Assembly: GCA_964345035.1 (NCBI GenBank)
Contig: CAYFPO010000001.1
Span: 227,882 to 291,881, forward strand
DNA: 64,000 nt
Origin: CAYFPO01 sp964345035
Lineage (GTDB): Bacteria > Fidelibacterota > Marinisomatia > SCGC-AAA003-L08 > GCA-002704045
Direction of reading: 5' to 3'
Below the pieces are notes generated by a model. That model had not been told where the DNA came from and did no database searches. It was given only the letters and a program-made list of their open reading frames with translations. Both the position numbers and the translations under genes were made by a program. Shown here piece by piece: positions 27,006 through 36,523 of this stretch (the first letter of the stretch is position 1; the number at the start of each line of letters is the position of its first letter).

Positions 27006-29985
27006 GTTTATCGAACAAATCTCTGATTGCCTGAATCCTGTATTAGATGCTATTGAAAAAATTGACCCCGAGCGTTCTGGCGTTTGTGTCCATGGGTTTC
27101 ATTCGTCTCTGATACCAATTCTTTCTGATTGTTCAAATAAAAACTTTATTTATTATTTTTCTGAGTCAGATCTGTTTGCTGCCTTGCAGCATATTGAACT
27201 ATTTATAGATGAGGGCGGGTTGTATATCCCGAAAAGTGATGAATATCCATCTCCACCTGGTTTCAGGTCGGATCAAGAAAAACTACATACTTCTGCAATA
27301 TCATCCTTGTCCAATACAATTAATCCCTTTAATTATATAATTACATACAATGATATTAGGACTAAAGGTGTGTTTTTTTTTAAGCCTAATAATTCCAGTT
27401 ATACTATTAACCAATCCATACAGTATGAGGATTTAATTGACTGGTTAAAGAAGAGTGGTTATTTACCTGTGGATATTGTTGTTGATCAAGGAAATTATTC
27501 AGTACGCGGTAACATTGTAGATGTCTTTTCAATTTCCTCATTAAAACCTGTTCGGTTTAATTTTTTTGAATCTCCAGTCTCTATACATCGATTTAATCCG
27601 GATACACAATTAACGATGCACCACGTTAAGGCTGTCACCCTGTTTCCTCTTGTAGAAAATGATGGTGAAAATATCTTATTTAAAACTTTAATTAAAAATA
27701 AATACATTGAGGTGTTTTGTGAAGGAGGCATTTTCTCTTTTGGTAACGGTGCGCCTAATATTAAGATTAATTTGCCATTCAGCTATTTAAATTATTACAA
27801 TTTCTGTAAATATAATAAACGTGATAACTCTGTTGTTGCGACGACAAAATTATACAATGTCTGCATTCAAACAAATGGTTCTTTGTTTGCTCCTGTAACA
27901 TTCAAGTCAAATTCAAATTTCGATAATCAAGATCGTAATTTTTCTAATTCATTGACTATAAAAGAATCTCCAATAAATGTCGGAGATTATGTTGTACACA
28001 GAAATTACGGGATAGGAAGGTTTGAGGGTCTTCGTGTTTCAAAAATTAAAAATCAAAGTTGTGAGTCTCTTGTTTTACAGTATGATGGCGGTGAATATGT
28101 TTCTGTTTCAACTGAAAATATGGATCTTGTTAGTTATTATGCACCGGGTTATGAAGAAAAGATTAAGCTGGGTTCCTTGTCAAATCTTGTTGGATGGAAA
28201 CGAAGGATTTCTTCAATAAAGAAAGAAATTAGTCTAATTGTTGATTCGATATTATTATCTATGTCTGAAAGGAAGATGTTTAGGAGACAGCCTTTTTCGG
28301 TTGATTTAAAAATCCTGGATGAATTTATTAAACAATTTAAATTTACTGATACTGTTGACCAGGCGGAATCCTGGGAGGATATTTTAATTGATTTGACATC
28401 AAATAAACCAATGGACAGGGTGATTTGTGGTGATGTTGGTTTTGGTAAAACGGAGCTTGCCGAGAGGGCTGCTTTTGTTGTTTCTATGTCGGGCAAACAG
28501 GTAGTGTTGTTAGCACCCACTACTATTTTGTCTCTTCAATTATTTAATTCTTTCAAAACGAGGTTTTCCGGGTTCCCTCAAAATATTGGTTTACTATCAA
28601 GGCTAACCTCTAATGGAGATTATATAAAAACTGCCTTGTCTAATGGTGATATTGATATTATAATCGGTACACACTCATTGTTATCTGATGATATATCATA
28701 CAAAGATGTCGGCCTTGTTATTATTGATGAAGAACATCGTTTTGGGGTGAAACAAAAAGAAAGAATAAAATCGATTTCTAAAGGCATTGATGTTTTATCG
28801 TTGACCGCTACACCAATTCCAAGAACACTACAATTAACTGTATCGGGTATTAGAAATATTTCAACAATTTTTACTCCGCCAAAGGATCGGCGTCCGATTA
28901 TAACTTCGGTTAATTATACTGATAGCCGTTTAATTCAGCGTTGTATTCGTTTTGAGCTGCATCGTGGTGGGCAGGTTTTTGTTGTTTATAATAATGTTAA
29001 TAACATAGATTCATACACAGAACGTCTCTCAAAAATAATTCCTGAGGCAAATATAGAATTTATACATGGTCAAGAGTCGTCATCAAAAATTGAAAATCGA
29101 TTAGTTAGATTCATATCAAAAAAGGTTGATGTTTTGGTTTGTTCTTCGATAATCGAGGCGGGTATTGATATTTCGGGTGTAAACACAATTATAATTGAAA
29201 ATTCACACAGGTTTGGTCTTGCACAACTCTATCAGCTTCGCGGTCGCGTTGGCAGGTCTGATGTTCAGGCTTTTGCATATTTGTTAATTCCAAAGGGTTA
29301 TACGCTTGGATTGCTGGCAAGAAGGAGGCTGGAAACCGTTGCAAACAATACTGCGCTTGGTTCTGGTTACCATGTTGCTGCTGAAGATTTAAAAATTAGG
29401 GGTGCCGGTTCCCTTTTCGGATACAAACAAAGTGGGATTTTTAATTATATTGGTAAAGAATTATATTCATCCCTTATAGGTGAAGTATATAATAACACAA
29501 TAAATTCCTCTGACAATAATTTGAATTCTTTAGATGATGTAACTGTTGATATCTTTGTTGATAATTCTATTCCTGAAGATTATATTAGTAGTCAGTCTGT
29601 AAGGTTTAATTTTTATAAAAACATCTTCCAGTCCCGCGAGTTAGGTGAATTAAATAGTATAAAATATAGGATGGTTAACCAGTTTGGTAATTATGGTTCG
29701 ACAATAGAGTCACTTTTTAAAACACAAGAATTACGCATAGCAGCATCACGTGTAGGAGCAGGGAGTGTGTTTAAAAGGGAGGGAATAATAGAATTCAGTT
29801 TTTCAAACAAAGTAGTAGAAATAAATCGAATTATTAGTAAAACTACAGAATATTGTGAATATAAAAATGTTGAATTTCGATTTAACGCAAATCAAGGTGA
29901 TTGTTTAGTTCTTTCAGTATCACCTGTAAATAACTATGATACTTTTGAATTTGTAAGGGGTTATTTGAATATATTACAGGATTAA
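26998..29985 (+). CDS. mfd: Transcription-repair coupling factor Mfd, short form
   Basis: 995 residues from GTG 26998; usual Mfd is about 1100-1150. The N-terminal UvrB-like module is present but compact (ends near SVRGNIVDVFSISSLKPVRFNFF). The RNA-polymerase-interacting domain begins at VGDYVVHRNYGIGRFEGL. The translocase has Walker A CGDVGFGKTELAERAAF, Walker B DEEHRFGVKQKERIK, TATPIPRTLQLTVSGIR, and motif VI QLYQLRGRVGRSDVQAFAYLL; then IRGAGSLFGYKQSG and a shorter C-terminal domain 7. It removes stalled RNA polymerase and recruits UvrA. The shortening mainly affects the N-terminal part. The + strand is visibly T-rich compared with mnmG. Confidence 0.93.
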   Translation: MKPFIEQISDCLNPVLDAIEKIDPERSGVCVHGFHSSLIPILSDCSNKNFIYYFSESDLFAALQHIELFIDEGGLYIPKSDEYPSPPGFRSDQEKLHTSAISSLSNTINPFNYIITYNDIRTKGVFFFKPNNSSYTINQSIQYEDLIDWLKKSGYLPVDIVVDQGNYSVRGNIVDVFSISSLKPVRFNFFESPVSIHRFNPDTQLTMHHVKAVTLFPLVENDGENILFKTLIKNKYIEVFCEGGIFSFGNGAPNIKINLPFSYLNYYNFCKYNKRDNSVVATTKLYNVCIQTNGSLFAPVTFKSNSNFDNQDRNFSNSLTIKESPINVGDYVVHRNYGIGRFEGLRVSKIKNQSCESLVLQYDGGEYVSVSTENMDLVSYYAPGYEEKIKLGSLSNLVGWKRRISSIKKEISLIVDSILLSMSERKMFRRQPFSVDLKILDEFIKQFKFTDTVDQAESWEDILIDLTSNKPMDRVICGDVGFGKTELAERAAFVVSMSGKQVVLLAPTTILSLQLFNSFKTRFSGFPQNIGLLSRLTSNGDYIKTALSNGDIDIIIGTHSLLSDDISYKDVGLVIIDEEHRFGVKQKERIKSISKGIDVLSLTATPIPRTLQLTVSGIRNISTIFTPPKDRRPIITSVNYTDSRLIQRCIRFELHRGGQVFVVYNNVNNIDSYTERLSKIIPEANIEFIHGQESSSKIENRLVRFISKKVDVLVCSSIIEAGIDISGVNTIIIENSHRFGLAQLYQLRGRVGRSDVQAFAYLLIPKGYTLGLLARRRLETVANNTALGSGYHVAAEDLKIRGAGSLFGYKQSGIFNYIGKELYSSLIGEVYNNTINSSDNNLNSLDDVTVDIFVDNSIPEDYISSQSVRFNFYKNIFQSRELGELNSIKYRMVNQFGNYGSTIESLFKTQELRIAASRVGAGSVFKREGIIEFSFSNKVVEINRIISKTTEYCEYKNVEFRFNANQGDCLVLSVSPVNNYDTFEFVRGYLNILQD

Positions 29986-30010
29986 ATTTTTTAGTTAATT
30001 TGGATTGTTT

Positions 30011-31708
30011 ATGAAGACTTTAATAATTTCATTTTTTTCTGTTTTAATTTGTTATGGCTCAGAGGTCGTATTTAAAATAGATGGTGAGCATTATACAGAA
30101 AACTATTTTTACAATTTTATCCCTAAAGACGAGTGGGAAAACATTGCCGAAAGACAAAAGGGTGATGTGCTGCATGATTTTATTAATCGCCTTGCTGTTT
30201 TTAAAGAGGCTTCAAGTAACGGCTATTTAGAACAACCCTACCTCGCAGTTAAGCTTAGAACCAGGAAAAACCAGGTTTTAGTAAGGTCTTCGTATGAATA
30301 TTTTGTTGCCTTGCCTTTGGTTGATGAAGATTATATAGATCTTACACATACAAATTTAAAACGCAATGTAAGGGTAAAACATTTACTTCTCGGTTATAAT
30401 GGTTGTCGTTTACCCAAAAGGATTGCCCGGTCAAAAGAGGGCGCCAAAAACCTTGCATTAGACATCTGGTCACAATTAATCGATGGTGTTGATTTTAAAG
30501 ATCTTGCTTTGGAGTATTCTGATGATCCAAGTGTCCAGCAAAACAAAGGTGATTTGGGCTGGCTAAGTTGGGGGCAAACGGTGCCTAACTTTCAAAATGC
30601 TGCTTTTTCACTTCAGGTTGGGGGTTTTTCTCGTCCGGTTCTTACGGATTTCGGCTTTCATATCATTCTTTTGGAAGATGAGCGGGATTCACAGTTTATA
30701 TATATGGACTCAACAAGTTACGATGCCAAATGTATTGAAACTGCTATGAATTTAATCCCGGTAGATGAAAAAAGGGTGGCAGCAGAAGCTTATGACAATT
30801 CAATTATTGAAGGGAATAATGTTGTTTTTAATTTTCAGGCAATACTTGCCATTTTAGATGGTGTTAAAGAAGAAAATAAAAAAAATAAAATTGTGGCGAG
30901 TGGTAAAGGTAATTTAATTTCTGTTTTAAATAAATTAACCAACATTGGTGTTGTTTGTGTTGTAAATGGAAACGGGTTTGGGTTGAAGTGGTTTTCTGAA
31001 CATCTTTCTGGCTTCCCGGCTTCACGCCTGCCTGAATTTAAAAGTATTGAAAACATAAAATCTGCTATTAGGACCGTTATTTTACAAAACATTGCTTTGG
31101 ATAAATCTGATAAGATGATTGCTGGTTATGGAAATGTTGTGACACCCAGGATAACAGAGATGACGAAAAACCTGGTTTATGACTCATACTTGAAATATGT
31201 TGTTAACAATGTAGAAGCTCCGTCTAAGGATGCTGTCAGATCATATTATGAAACAAATAAAGATGAAAAATATACAGAATATGATTTAGTTGAGGTTAGA
31301 GAGTTGAAGGTTGTTTCAAGCCTGTTGTCTGACAGTTTATATCAACTCTTAAATGAGGGTTTTGATTTTATCGGTATAACAGAACAGTTCAGCCTTACAC
31401 ATCCAAATAAAGGGGGTTTAATTGCTCCTTTCACTGCTAGACGATATGGACCCATGGGAGAGGAAGCTTTTAAGCTGGAACCCGGTGAGTTTTCCAAACC
31501 AATAGAAAACCTGGATGGTACTTGGTCAATTATATTTTTAGAAAGGCGGATAGAAAAACAATATATGCCATTTGAGCGTGTGTATAGTAAAATTGAATCA
31601 AAGCTTAAAAAGGACTTACAGTCATCCGCTAAAGAGTCTCTTTTTGCTGATTTATTTGAAAAATACAATGTGTGGATTAACCCTGAATTTTTATCTTCTG
31701 AAAATTAA
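30011..31708 (+). CDS. Periplasmic peptidyl-prolyl isomerase with two parvulin domains (SurA/PpiD-like)
   Basis: 565 residues from ATG 30011; a TTG two codons upstream is less likely. The signal peptide is MKTLIISFFSVLICYGS. The first parvulin-type rotamase domain spans about residues 120-225 (VRVKHLLLG...YSDDPSVQQNKGDLGWLSWG...VPNFQNAAFSL...TDFGFHIILLED). A second, weaker one is near 430-535 (FSLTHPNKGGLIAPFTARRYGPMGEEAFKLEPGEFSKPIE). Such proteins chaperone outer membrane proteins. It shares one base with the next gene (TAATG), which encodes another SurA-like foldase, so the two are coupled and follow mfd. Confidence 0.88.
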   Translation: MKTLIISFFSVLICYGSEVVFKIDGEHYTENYFYNFIPKDEWENIAERQKGDVLHDFINRLAVFKEASSNGYLEQPYLAVKLRTRKNQVLVRSSYEYFVALPLVDEDYIDLTHTNLKRNVRVKHLLLGYNGCRLPKRIARSKEGAKNLALDIWSQLIDGVDFKDLALEYSDDPSVQQNKGDLGWLSWGQTVPNFQNAAFSLQVGGFSRPVLTDFGFHIILLEDERDSQFIYMDSTSYDAKCIETAMNLIPVDEKRVAAEAYDNSIIEGNNVVFNFQAILAILDGVKEENKKNKIVASGKGNLISVLNKLTNIGVVCVVNGNGFGLKWFSEHLSGFPASRLPEFKSIENIKSAIRTVILQNIALDKSDKMIAGYGNVVTPRITEMTKNLVYDSYLKYVVNNVEAPSKDAVRSYYETNKDEKYTEYDLVEVRELKVVSSLLSDSLYQLLNEGFDFIGITEQFSLTHPNKGGLIAPFTARRYGPMGEEAFKLEPGEFSKPIENLDGTWSIIFLERRIEKQYMPFERVYSKIESKLKKDLQSSAKESLFADLFEKYNVWINPEFLSSEN

Positions 31709-32970
31709 TGAGAATATTTAATTTTGTTTTTATTGTGGTTTCAGCTGTTTTTGCTGAAAACTTAGCAGATGGGCTTGTCGCTGTTGTTGGAAACAGTCCT
31801 ATTACGCAAAGTGAGGTGCTTCAGGGTGCACAAATGCAATTGATACAATCTGGCAGGACTGGTTTTTCTTCGGAACAAGAGTTAGATTATTACTTTGAAA
31901 AAAGCCTTGAAAGCATTATCAGCCAAAAAGTTCTTTTTGAACACGCACAGCTTGATACAGAAATTGTTGTGTCAAATGATGATATTGATTTATATATAGA
32001 AAACCATGTTCAAACACTAATTGACCAGCATGGTTCATTGGAAGCTCTTGAGCGTTTACTGGGTCAATCGATTAGCTCTTTTAAAAAAGAGTCCTGGGGT
32101 GATGTTTACAGGTTAATGATTTCTGAAAGATATCAACAAAAATTGTTGTCCGCTGTTTCTGTCTCAAGGAAAGAGGTTGTTGCTTTTTTTGAACTAAACA
32201 AAGATAGTTTAGGCATAATGCCTGCCAGGACAAAGTATAGCATTATTGAAATACCCGGCGTTCCCGGTCCGGCAGCAGAAGCTGAAACAGTTGAATTTTT
32301 GAGAACAGTTAGAGATTCTATATTAAATGGTGGAGACTTCTCAGATTTTGCAAAAAAATACTCACAAGATCCTGGCACCGCAGCGTTGGGCGGTGATCTC
32401 GGATATGTGCAGCGCGGGACCCTTGTGCCGGAATATGAAATGGTAGGATTTTCTCTTGTGCCCGGTGAAATCAGTTTGCCCATTAAAACTGAGTTTGGTT
32501 ATCATTTAATTAAGTTATTAGATCGACAAGGTGAAAAAATTCACACAAAACATATTTTAAGAATACTTGATGCTTCAGAATCTGATAGAAAAATGGCTTT
32601 AGATTCTTTAAAATTTATTTATTCATTAATAGAAACAAATCCTCAAATTTTTGACTCTGTTGCTCTTAATTTACGTGCTGTAGATAATAACATATCTTCA
32701 GTTTATGATTGGACATTTAATTCAAACATCCCTGAGAAATTTTTAACGATAATTAATGAATTAGATATTGGAGAAATATCATCTCCGTTTGAAACTGAAG
32801 AAGGTTTTGCTTTTATAATGGTTTACAATAAATTAGAATCTATTAAACCTGATTTGGACAATTCCTGGAAAATTATTAGCGATATGGCTCTTCAAGATAA
32901 ATTATTTTTAACAATGAACCGTTGGCTGGATGTTGCTAAAAAAGAAATTTATATAAAATATTATTATTAA
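31708..32970 (+). CDS. SurA-like periplasmic chaperone / peptidyl-prolyl isomerase
   Basis: 420 residues. A signal peptide (MRIFNFVFIVVSAVFAE) is followed by the SurA-type N-terminal start DGLVAVVGNSPITQSEVLQG and a helical chaperone domain. Parvulin domain one is about residues 170-275 (KKYSQDPGTAALGGDLGYVQRGTLVPEYEMVGFSL...KTEFGYHLIKLLD); KIHTKHILRILD begins a second, degenerate one (to residue 400). It probably delivers outer membrane proteins to the BAM complex. Its start overlaps the stop of the upstream isomerase gene, and the 202-base gap after it separates it from dnaN. Confidence 0.9.
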   Translation: MRIFNFVFIVVSAVFAENLADGLVAVVGNSPITQSEVLQGAQMQLIQSGRTGFSSEQELDYYFEKSLESIISQKVLFEHAQLDTEIVVSNDDIDLYIENHVQTLIDQHGSLEALERLLGQSISSFKKESWGDVYRLMISERYQQKLLSAVSVSRKEVVAFFELNKDSLGIMPARTKYSIIEIPGVPGPAAEAETVEFLRTVRDSILNGGDFSDFAKKYSQDPGTAALGGDLGYVQRGTLVPEYEMVGFSLVPGEISLPIKTEFGYHLIKLLDRQGEKIHTKHILRILDASESDRKMALDSLKFIYSLIETNPQIFDSVALNLRAVDNNISSVYDWTFNSNIPEKFLTIINELDIGEISSPFETEEGFAFIMVYNKLESIKPDLDNSWKIISDMALQDKLFLTMNRWLDVAKKEIYIKYYY

Positions 32971-32986
32971 TTCTAATCTTTGATTT

Positions 32987-33027
32987 TTATTAACGTAAAC
33001 AACTACTTATTAACAATATTATTAACA
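32987..33027. promoter_or_regulatory. TTATTAACA motif cluster upstream of dnaN, possible origin element
   Basis: The 202-base gap holds TTATTAACG at 32987-32995 and perfect TTATTAACA at 33007-33015 and 33019-33027 (12-base spacing). A very AT-rich stretch follows (33070-33160), then AGGAG before the dnaN ATG. The same 9-mer is paired upstream of dnaA. A consensus DnaA box TTATCCACA is at 33857-33865 inside dnaN. Origin function is inferred. Confidence 0.42.
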
Positions 33028-33172
33028 TGTGATTTTGTGTAGTGTTAACTATAAATGTCATATAATCCAGCTTATTGTTTCTCCTTTTTAAATTATCAAC
33101 TAGATAAACATAAATAATAAAACAAATAATTTGTACAAAATAAATTTTAAATAATATTAGTAGGAGTTTTAA

Positions 33173-34282
33173 ATGAAAATTACAATCGATAAATCTGACT
33201 TACAAAATGCACTTCAAAAATTAACAAAAATATCTCCCACCAGGACAACGCTTCCAATCTTAAATTCAATATTACTGCAGACTGGAAATAATTTTGTAGA
33301 ACTTAGAGGCACAGATTTAGAAATTTCAATGAAAATAAAAGTGCCTGCAAATATAACCAAAGATGGTGTTCTTGCAATTCCGCTTAAAAAACTAACCGAT
33401 ATTACGAATGAAATCCCGGAAGGTGATATCAATATAAAATTAACTGAAAACAACCAAATTGAATTGACAAACGAATTTGGTAAATATACGCTTATGGGTA
33501 ATGTCCCGGAAGAATTTCCTTCATGGTCAGATATAGGTGATTCTGAAAAACTGACCATAGATTCTGATATTTTAGATAAAATAATTACAAACACAATATA
33601 TGCTGTAAGTAAAGATGAAATAAAACCAGCATTACAGGGAGTTCTCTTCCATACAGAAAAAGACACATTAAGGGTTGTTTCAACGGACGGCGCAAAGCTT
33701 GTTAAGGTTTCTTATAAAAAACCGGGCAATACAATCGATGGAAATGTAATTATACCAACAAAATTTTTGTCTGTCTTAAGAAACCACCTTGATACAGATT
33801 TAATTAACATAATGATTGGAAAAAATCATGTTATGGTATCAACAGAGCAGATAGATTTATCCACAAGAATAATTAATCAAAAATACCCAGACTACGAGAG
33901 CGTTATTCCCACAGAAAACGATAAAAATGTTACAATTGAGAAATCATCTCTACTGGCAGCGGTTAGACGAGTATCTATTTTTTCAAACAGGTCAACAAAT
34001 CAGATTTCATTACAATTTAACAATAATCTTGCAACAGTCTTCACACAAGATCCAGAAAATGTGTCAACGGGAACAGAAACTGTTAATTGCAGCTACTCAG
34101 GAGAAGAATTTACAATTGGATTTAATGCCGAATTTCTAAAAGAAACATTAAGCCATATAGAAGAAGGAGAGGTTGAACTATCAATGAAATCACCTATCAG
34201 TGCTTCTATATTTAAAAATGTAGGAGATGAAAAGAAAATAGATATGATTTCACTTTTAATGCCAATCCGCATTGGAGATTAA
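33173..34282 (+). CDS. dnaN: DNA polymerase III beta subunit (sliding clamp)
   Basis: 369 residues, normal length, with AGGAG 7-11 bases before ATG 33173. Starts MKITIDKSDLQNALQKLTKI, then TTLPILNSILLQ and GTDLEISMKIKVPA; the three clamp domains are about 120 residues each, with VPEEFPSW, ALQGVLFHTEKDTLRVVSTDGAKLVKV and INQKYPDYESVIPTEN marking the joints, and the end MISLLMPIRIGD matching the consensus MPMR(L/I). The dimeric ring tethers the polymerase to DNA. It heads an operon dnaN-DUF721-gyrB-gyrA-yggS. Confidence 0.96.
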   Translation: MKITIDKSDLQNALQKLTKISPTRTTLPILNSILLQTGNNFVELRGTDLEISMKIKVPANITKDGVLAIPLKKLTDITNEIPEGDINIKLTENNQIELTNEFGKYTLMGNVPEEFPSWSDIGDSEKLTIDSDILDKIITNTIYAVSKDEIKPALQGVLFHTEKDTLRVVSTDGAKLVKVSYKKPGNTIDGNVIIPTKFLSVLRNHLDTDLINIMIGKNHVMVSTEQIDLSTRIINQKYPDYESVIPTENDKNVTIEKSSLLAAVRRVSIFSNRSTNQISLQFNNNLATVFTQDPENVSTGTETVNCSYSGEEFTIGFNAEFLKETLSHIEEGEVELSMKSPISASIFKNVGDEKKIDMISLLMPIRIGD

Positions 34283-34565
34283 CACCTTGGCGAGAGAAAT
34301 AAAAAATTCCATACGGGAGTTTTTTATCATCCATGAACAAGAGGACCCGCTTTTTTACCGTGATCTTATATCAGCGTGGAAAGAGGTAACGAGCCAAAAA
34401 ATATTTGAAAACTCAAGCATATTTAAAATTGAGAATGGAACACTTTTTATTAAAACAAATAGCCCATCATACAGAAATGAAATCACTTTAAAAAAAATGC
34501 AATTTGTCAGGAAAATAAATAAATTGTTAAATAAAAATAAAATCAGAAAAATACAGGTAACATGA
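34272..34565 (+). CDS. DUF721 (DciA-like) protein
   Basis: 97 residues from TTG 34272, overlapping dnaN by 11 bases; TTG 34287 is an alternative that starts 4 bases past the dnaN stop. The pattern FYRDLISAWKEVTSQKIFENSSIFKIENGTLFIKTNSPSYRNEITLKKMQFVRKINK is the KH-like DUF721 core (W..v.g..ia.ht.p..i..g.L.v.v.s..w..eL). In organisms without DnaC, a DUF721 protein (DciA) helps load the replicative helicase. Its place between dnaN and gyrB fits a replication role. It overlaps gyrB by 4 bases. Confidence 0.75.
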   Translation: MEINTLAREIKNSIREFFIIHEQEDPLFYRDLISAWKEVTSQKIFENSSIFKIENGTLFIKTNSPSYRNEITLKKMQFVRKINKLLNKNKIRKIQVT

Positions 34566-36523
34566 CAACCACAACAACACAACACGATTACACCGCAGAT
34601 AAAATAACCGTATTGAAGGGACTGGATGCTGTAAAAAAACGCCCAGCAATGTATATAGGAGATGTTACCAAAAAGGGTTTACACCACCTAATCTGGGAAG
34701 TAGTAGATAATTCCATTGATGAAACGCTTGCCGGACATTGCACGCAAATTACAGTTGAATTAATACCCGACGGCGGTATTTCTGTAAAAGACAATGGACG
34801 CGGGATACCGGTAGATAAACACAAAGATGAAGGGATTTCAGCGTTGGAGCTTGTAATGACAGTGCTTCACGCTGGAGGCAAGTTTGATAAAAACACGTAT
34901 AAAGTATCAGGAGGTCTTCATGGTGTTGGTGTTTCTGTAGTAAATGCGCTTTCTACAAAATGTGTTGTAGAAGTAGAAAGAGCTGGAAATAGATATGAGC
35001 AATCTTTCAGCCATGGAACACCCAACGAAAAGGTAAAACCCACCGGTAAGTCTAATAAAACAGGCACAAAAGTCACCTTTTTTCCAAATTACGATATTTT
35101 CAAAAATACAAAGTTTGAATTTGAACTGATTGATGAAAAGCTAAGAGAACTCGCATATCTAAATGAAGGATTAAAAATAGTTCTTAGAGACACAACATCA
35201 GAAGAAAAGAAGGAGACAACCCATCACTACAAAGGTGGATTGAGCGAATTTGTTAAACACCTTGATACAGGACACAAACCGTTGTTTGAAAAACCGATTT
35301 CCCTTTCAGGAGAAAAAGATAATGTTCAGGTTCAGCTTGCACTCCGCCACAACCACTCTTATACAGAGAATTTATTAACATTTGTGAACAATATTAATAC
35401 AATAGAGGGCGGAACACATTTAGCAGGTTTCAGAGCAGCGCTAACCCGATCGCTAAACAAATGTGCGCAGAAAAATAATTTATTAAAACCGGTTAAAGGT
35501 AAACAGATGTCACTATCCGGAGACGATGTCCGGGAAGGAATGACAGGTGTTTTGTCTATAAAAGTTCCTGAACCACAATTTGAGGGGCAGACAAAAACAA
35601 AACTGGGCAACGGTGAGGTTAAAGGAATTTGTGATTCAATTATCATGGAGGGATTAACAGACTACTTTGAACAAAACCCCTCTGTTGCAAAAAAAATAAT
35701 ACAAAAAGCAGAGCAATCAGCAAAAGCAAGGGAAGCCGCAAGAAAAGCCAGAGAATTAGTGAGAAGAAAATCAGTATTAGAGTTTTCCAATCTACCCGGA
35801 AAGCTCGCAGATTGTTCTGAAAAAGCACCAGAGTTATGTGAATTATATCTTGTTGAGGGAGATTCAGCGGGGGGATCCGCAAAACAGGGAAGAAACAGGC
35901 GATTCCAGGCAATATTACCCCTTCGAGGAAAAGTAATAAACGCAGAAAAAGCACGAATTGACAAACTATTATCAAACAATGAAATACAAACTATTATTAC
36001 CGCACTTGGTGCAGGTTTTTCTGACAACGACAATGAAGAATCCATTGGAAATTTTAATATAGAAAAACTCAGGTATCACAAGTTAATAATTATGACGGAC
36101 GCAGATGTGGATGGCAGCCACATAAGAACATTGCTTCTTACATTTTTATATCGGAATATGCCTGATTTATTTTATAACAACCATGTATACATTGCCCAAC
36201 CACCATTATATAAAATCACCCAAGGCAAAAAGTTTAATTATGCCTATGATGAACAGGAAAAAAACATCTTGATTAACAGATTTAAAAAAGAAAACAGCCA
36301 GACAAAAGTCACCCTGCAAAGATACAAAGGATTGGGTGAAATGAACCCGGAACAGCTTTGGGAAACAACAATGGACCCAGAAAAGAGAACCCTACTTCTT
36401 GTAGATGTAGAAAGTGCAATGGAGGCGGATAAGACATTTACTACTCTAATGGGAGAAGAGGTGGAGCCAAGGCGTGAATTTATTGAGAAAAATGCAAAAT
36501 TTGTAACTAATTTGGATATTTAA
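34562..36523 (+). CDS. gyrB: DNA gyrase subunit B
   Basis: 653 residues, normal. GHKL ATPase motifs: VVDNSIDETLAGHC, DNGRGIPVDKH, HAGGKFDKNTYKVSGGLHGVGVSVVNALS. The TOPRIM domain has LVEGDSAGGSAKQGRNRRFQAILPLRGKVINAEKA and MTDADVDGSHIRTLLLTF; the end RYKGLGEMNPEQLWETTMDPEKRTL is typical. It hydrolyses ATP to drive negative supercoiling with GyrA. The gene ends in TAATG shared with gyrA. The + strand here is A- and C-rich, opposite to the T-rich mfd region. Confidence 0.97.
   Translation: MTTTTTQHDYTADKITVLKGLDAVKKRPAMYIGDVTKKGLHHLIWEVVDNSIDETLAGHCTQITVELIPDGGISVKDNGRGIPVDKHKDEGISALELVMTVLHAGGKFDKNTYKVSGGLHGVGVSVVNALSTKCVVEVERAGNRYEQSFSHGTPNEKVKPTGKSNKTGTKVTFFPNYDIFKNTKFEFELIDEKLRELAYLNEGLKIVLRDTTSEEKKETTHHYKGGLSEFVKHLDTGHKPLFEKPISLSGEKDNVQVQLALRHNHSYTENLLTFVNNINTIEGGTHLAGFRAALTRSLNKCAQKNNLLKPVKGKQMSLSGDDVREGMTGVLSIKVPEPQFEGQTKTKLGNGEVKGICDSIIMEGLTDYFEQNPSVAKKIIQKAEQSAKAREAARKARELVRRKSVLEFSNLPGKLADCSEKAPELCELYLVEGDSAGGSAKQGRNRRFQAILPLRGKVINAEKARIDKLLSNNEIQTIITALGAGFSDNDNEESIGNFNIEKLRYHKLIIMTDADVDGSHIRTLLLTFLYRNMPDLFYNNHVYIAQPPLYKITQGKKFNYAYDEQEKNILINRFKKENSQTKVTLQRYKGLGEMNPEQLWETTMDPEKRTLLLVDVESAMEADKTFTTLMGEEVEPRREFIEKNAKFVTNLDI

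Noticed and set aside
35643..36045. Two long minus-strand ORFs inside gyrB
   Set aside because: Antisense shadows of a highly conserved gene; composition is that of reverse-complemented gyrB codons.
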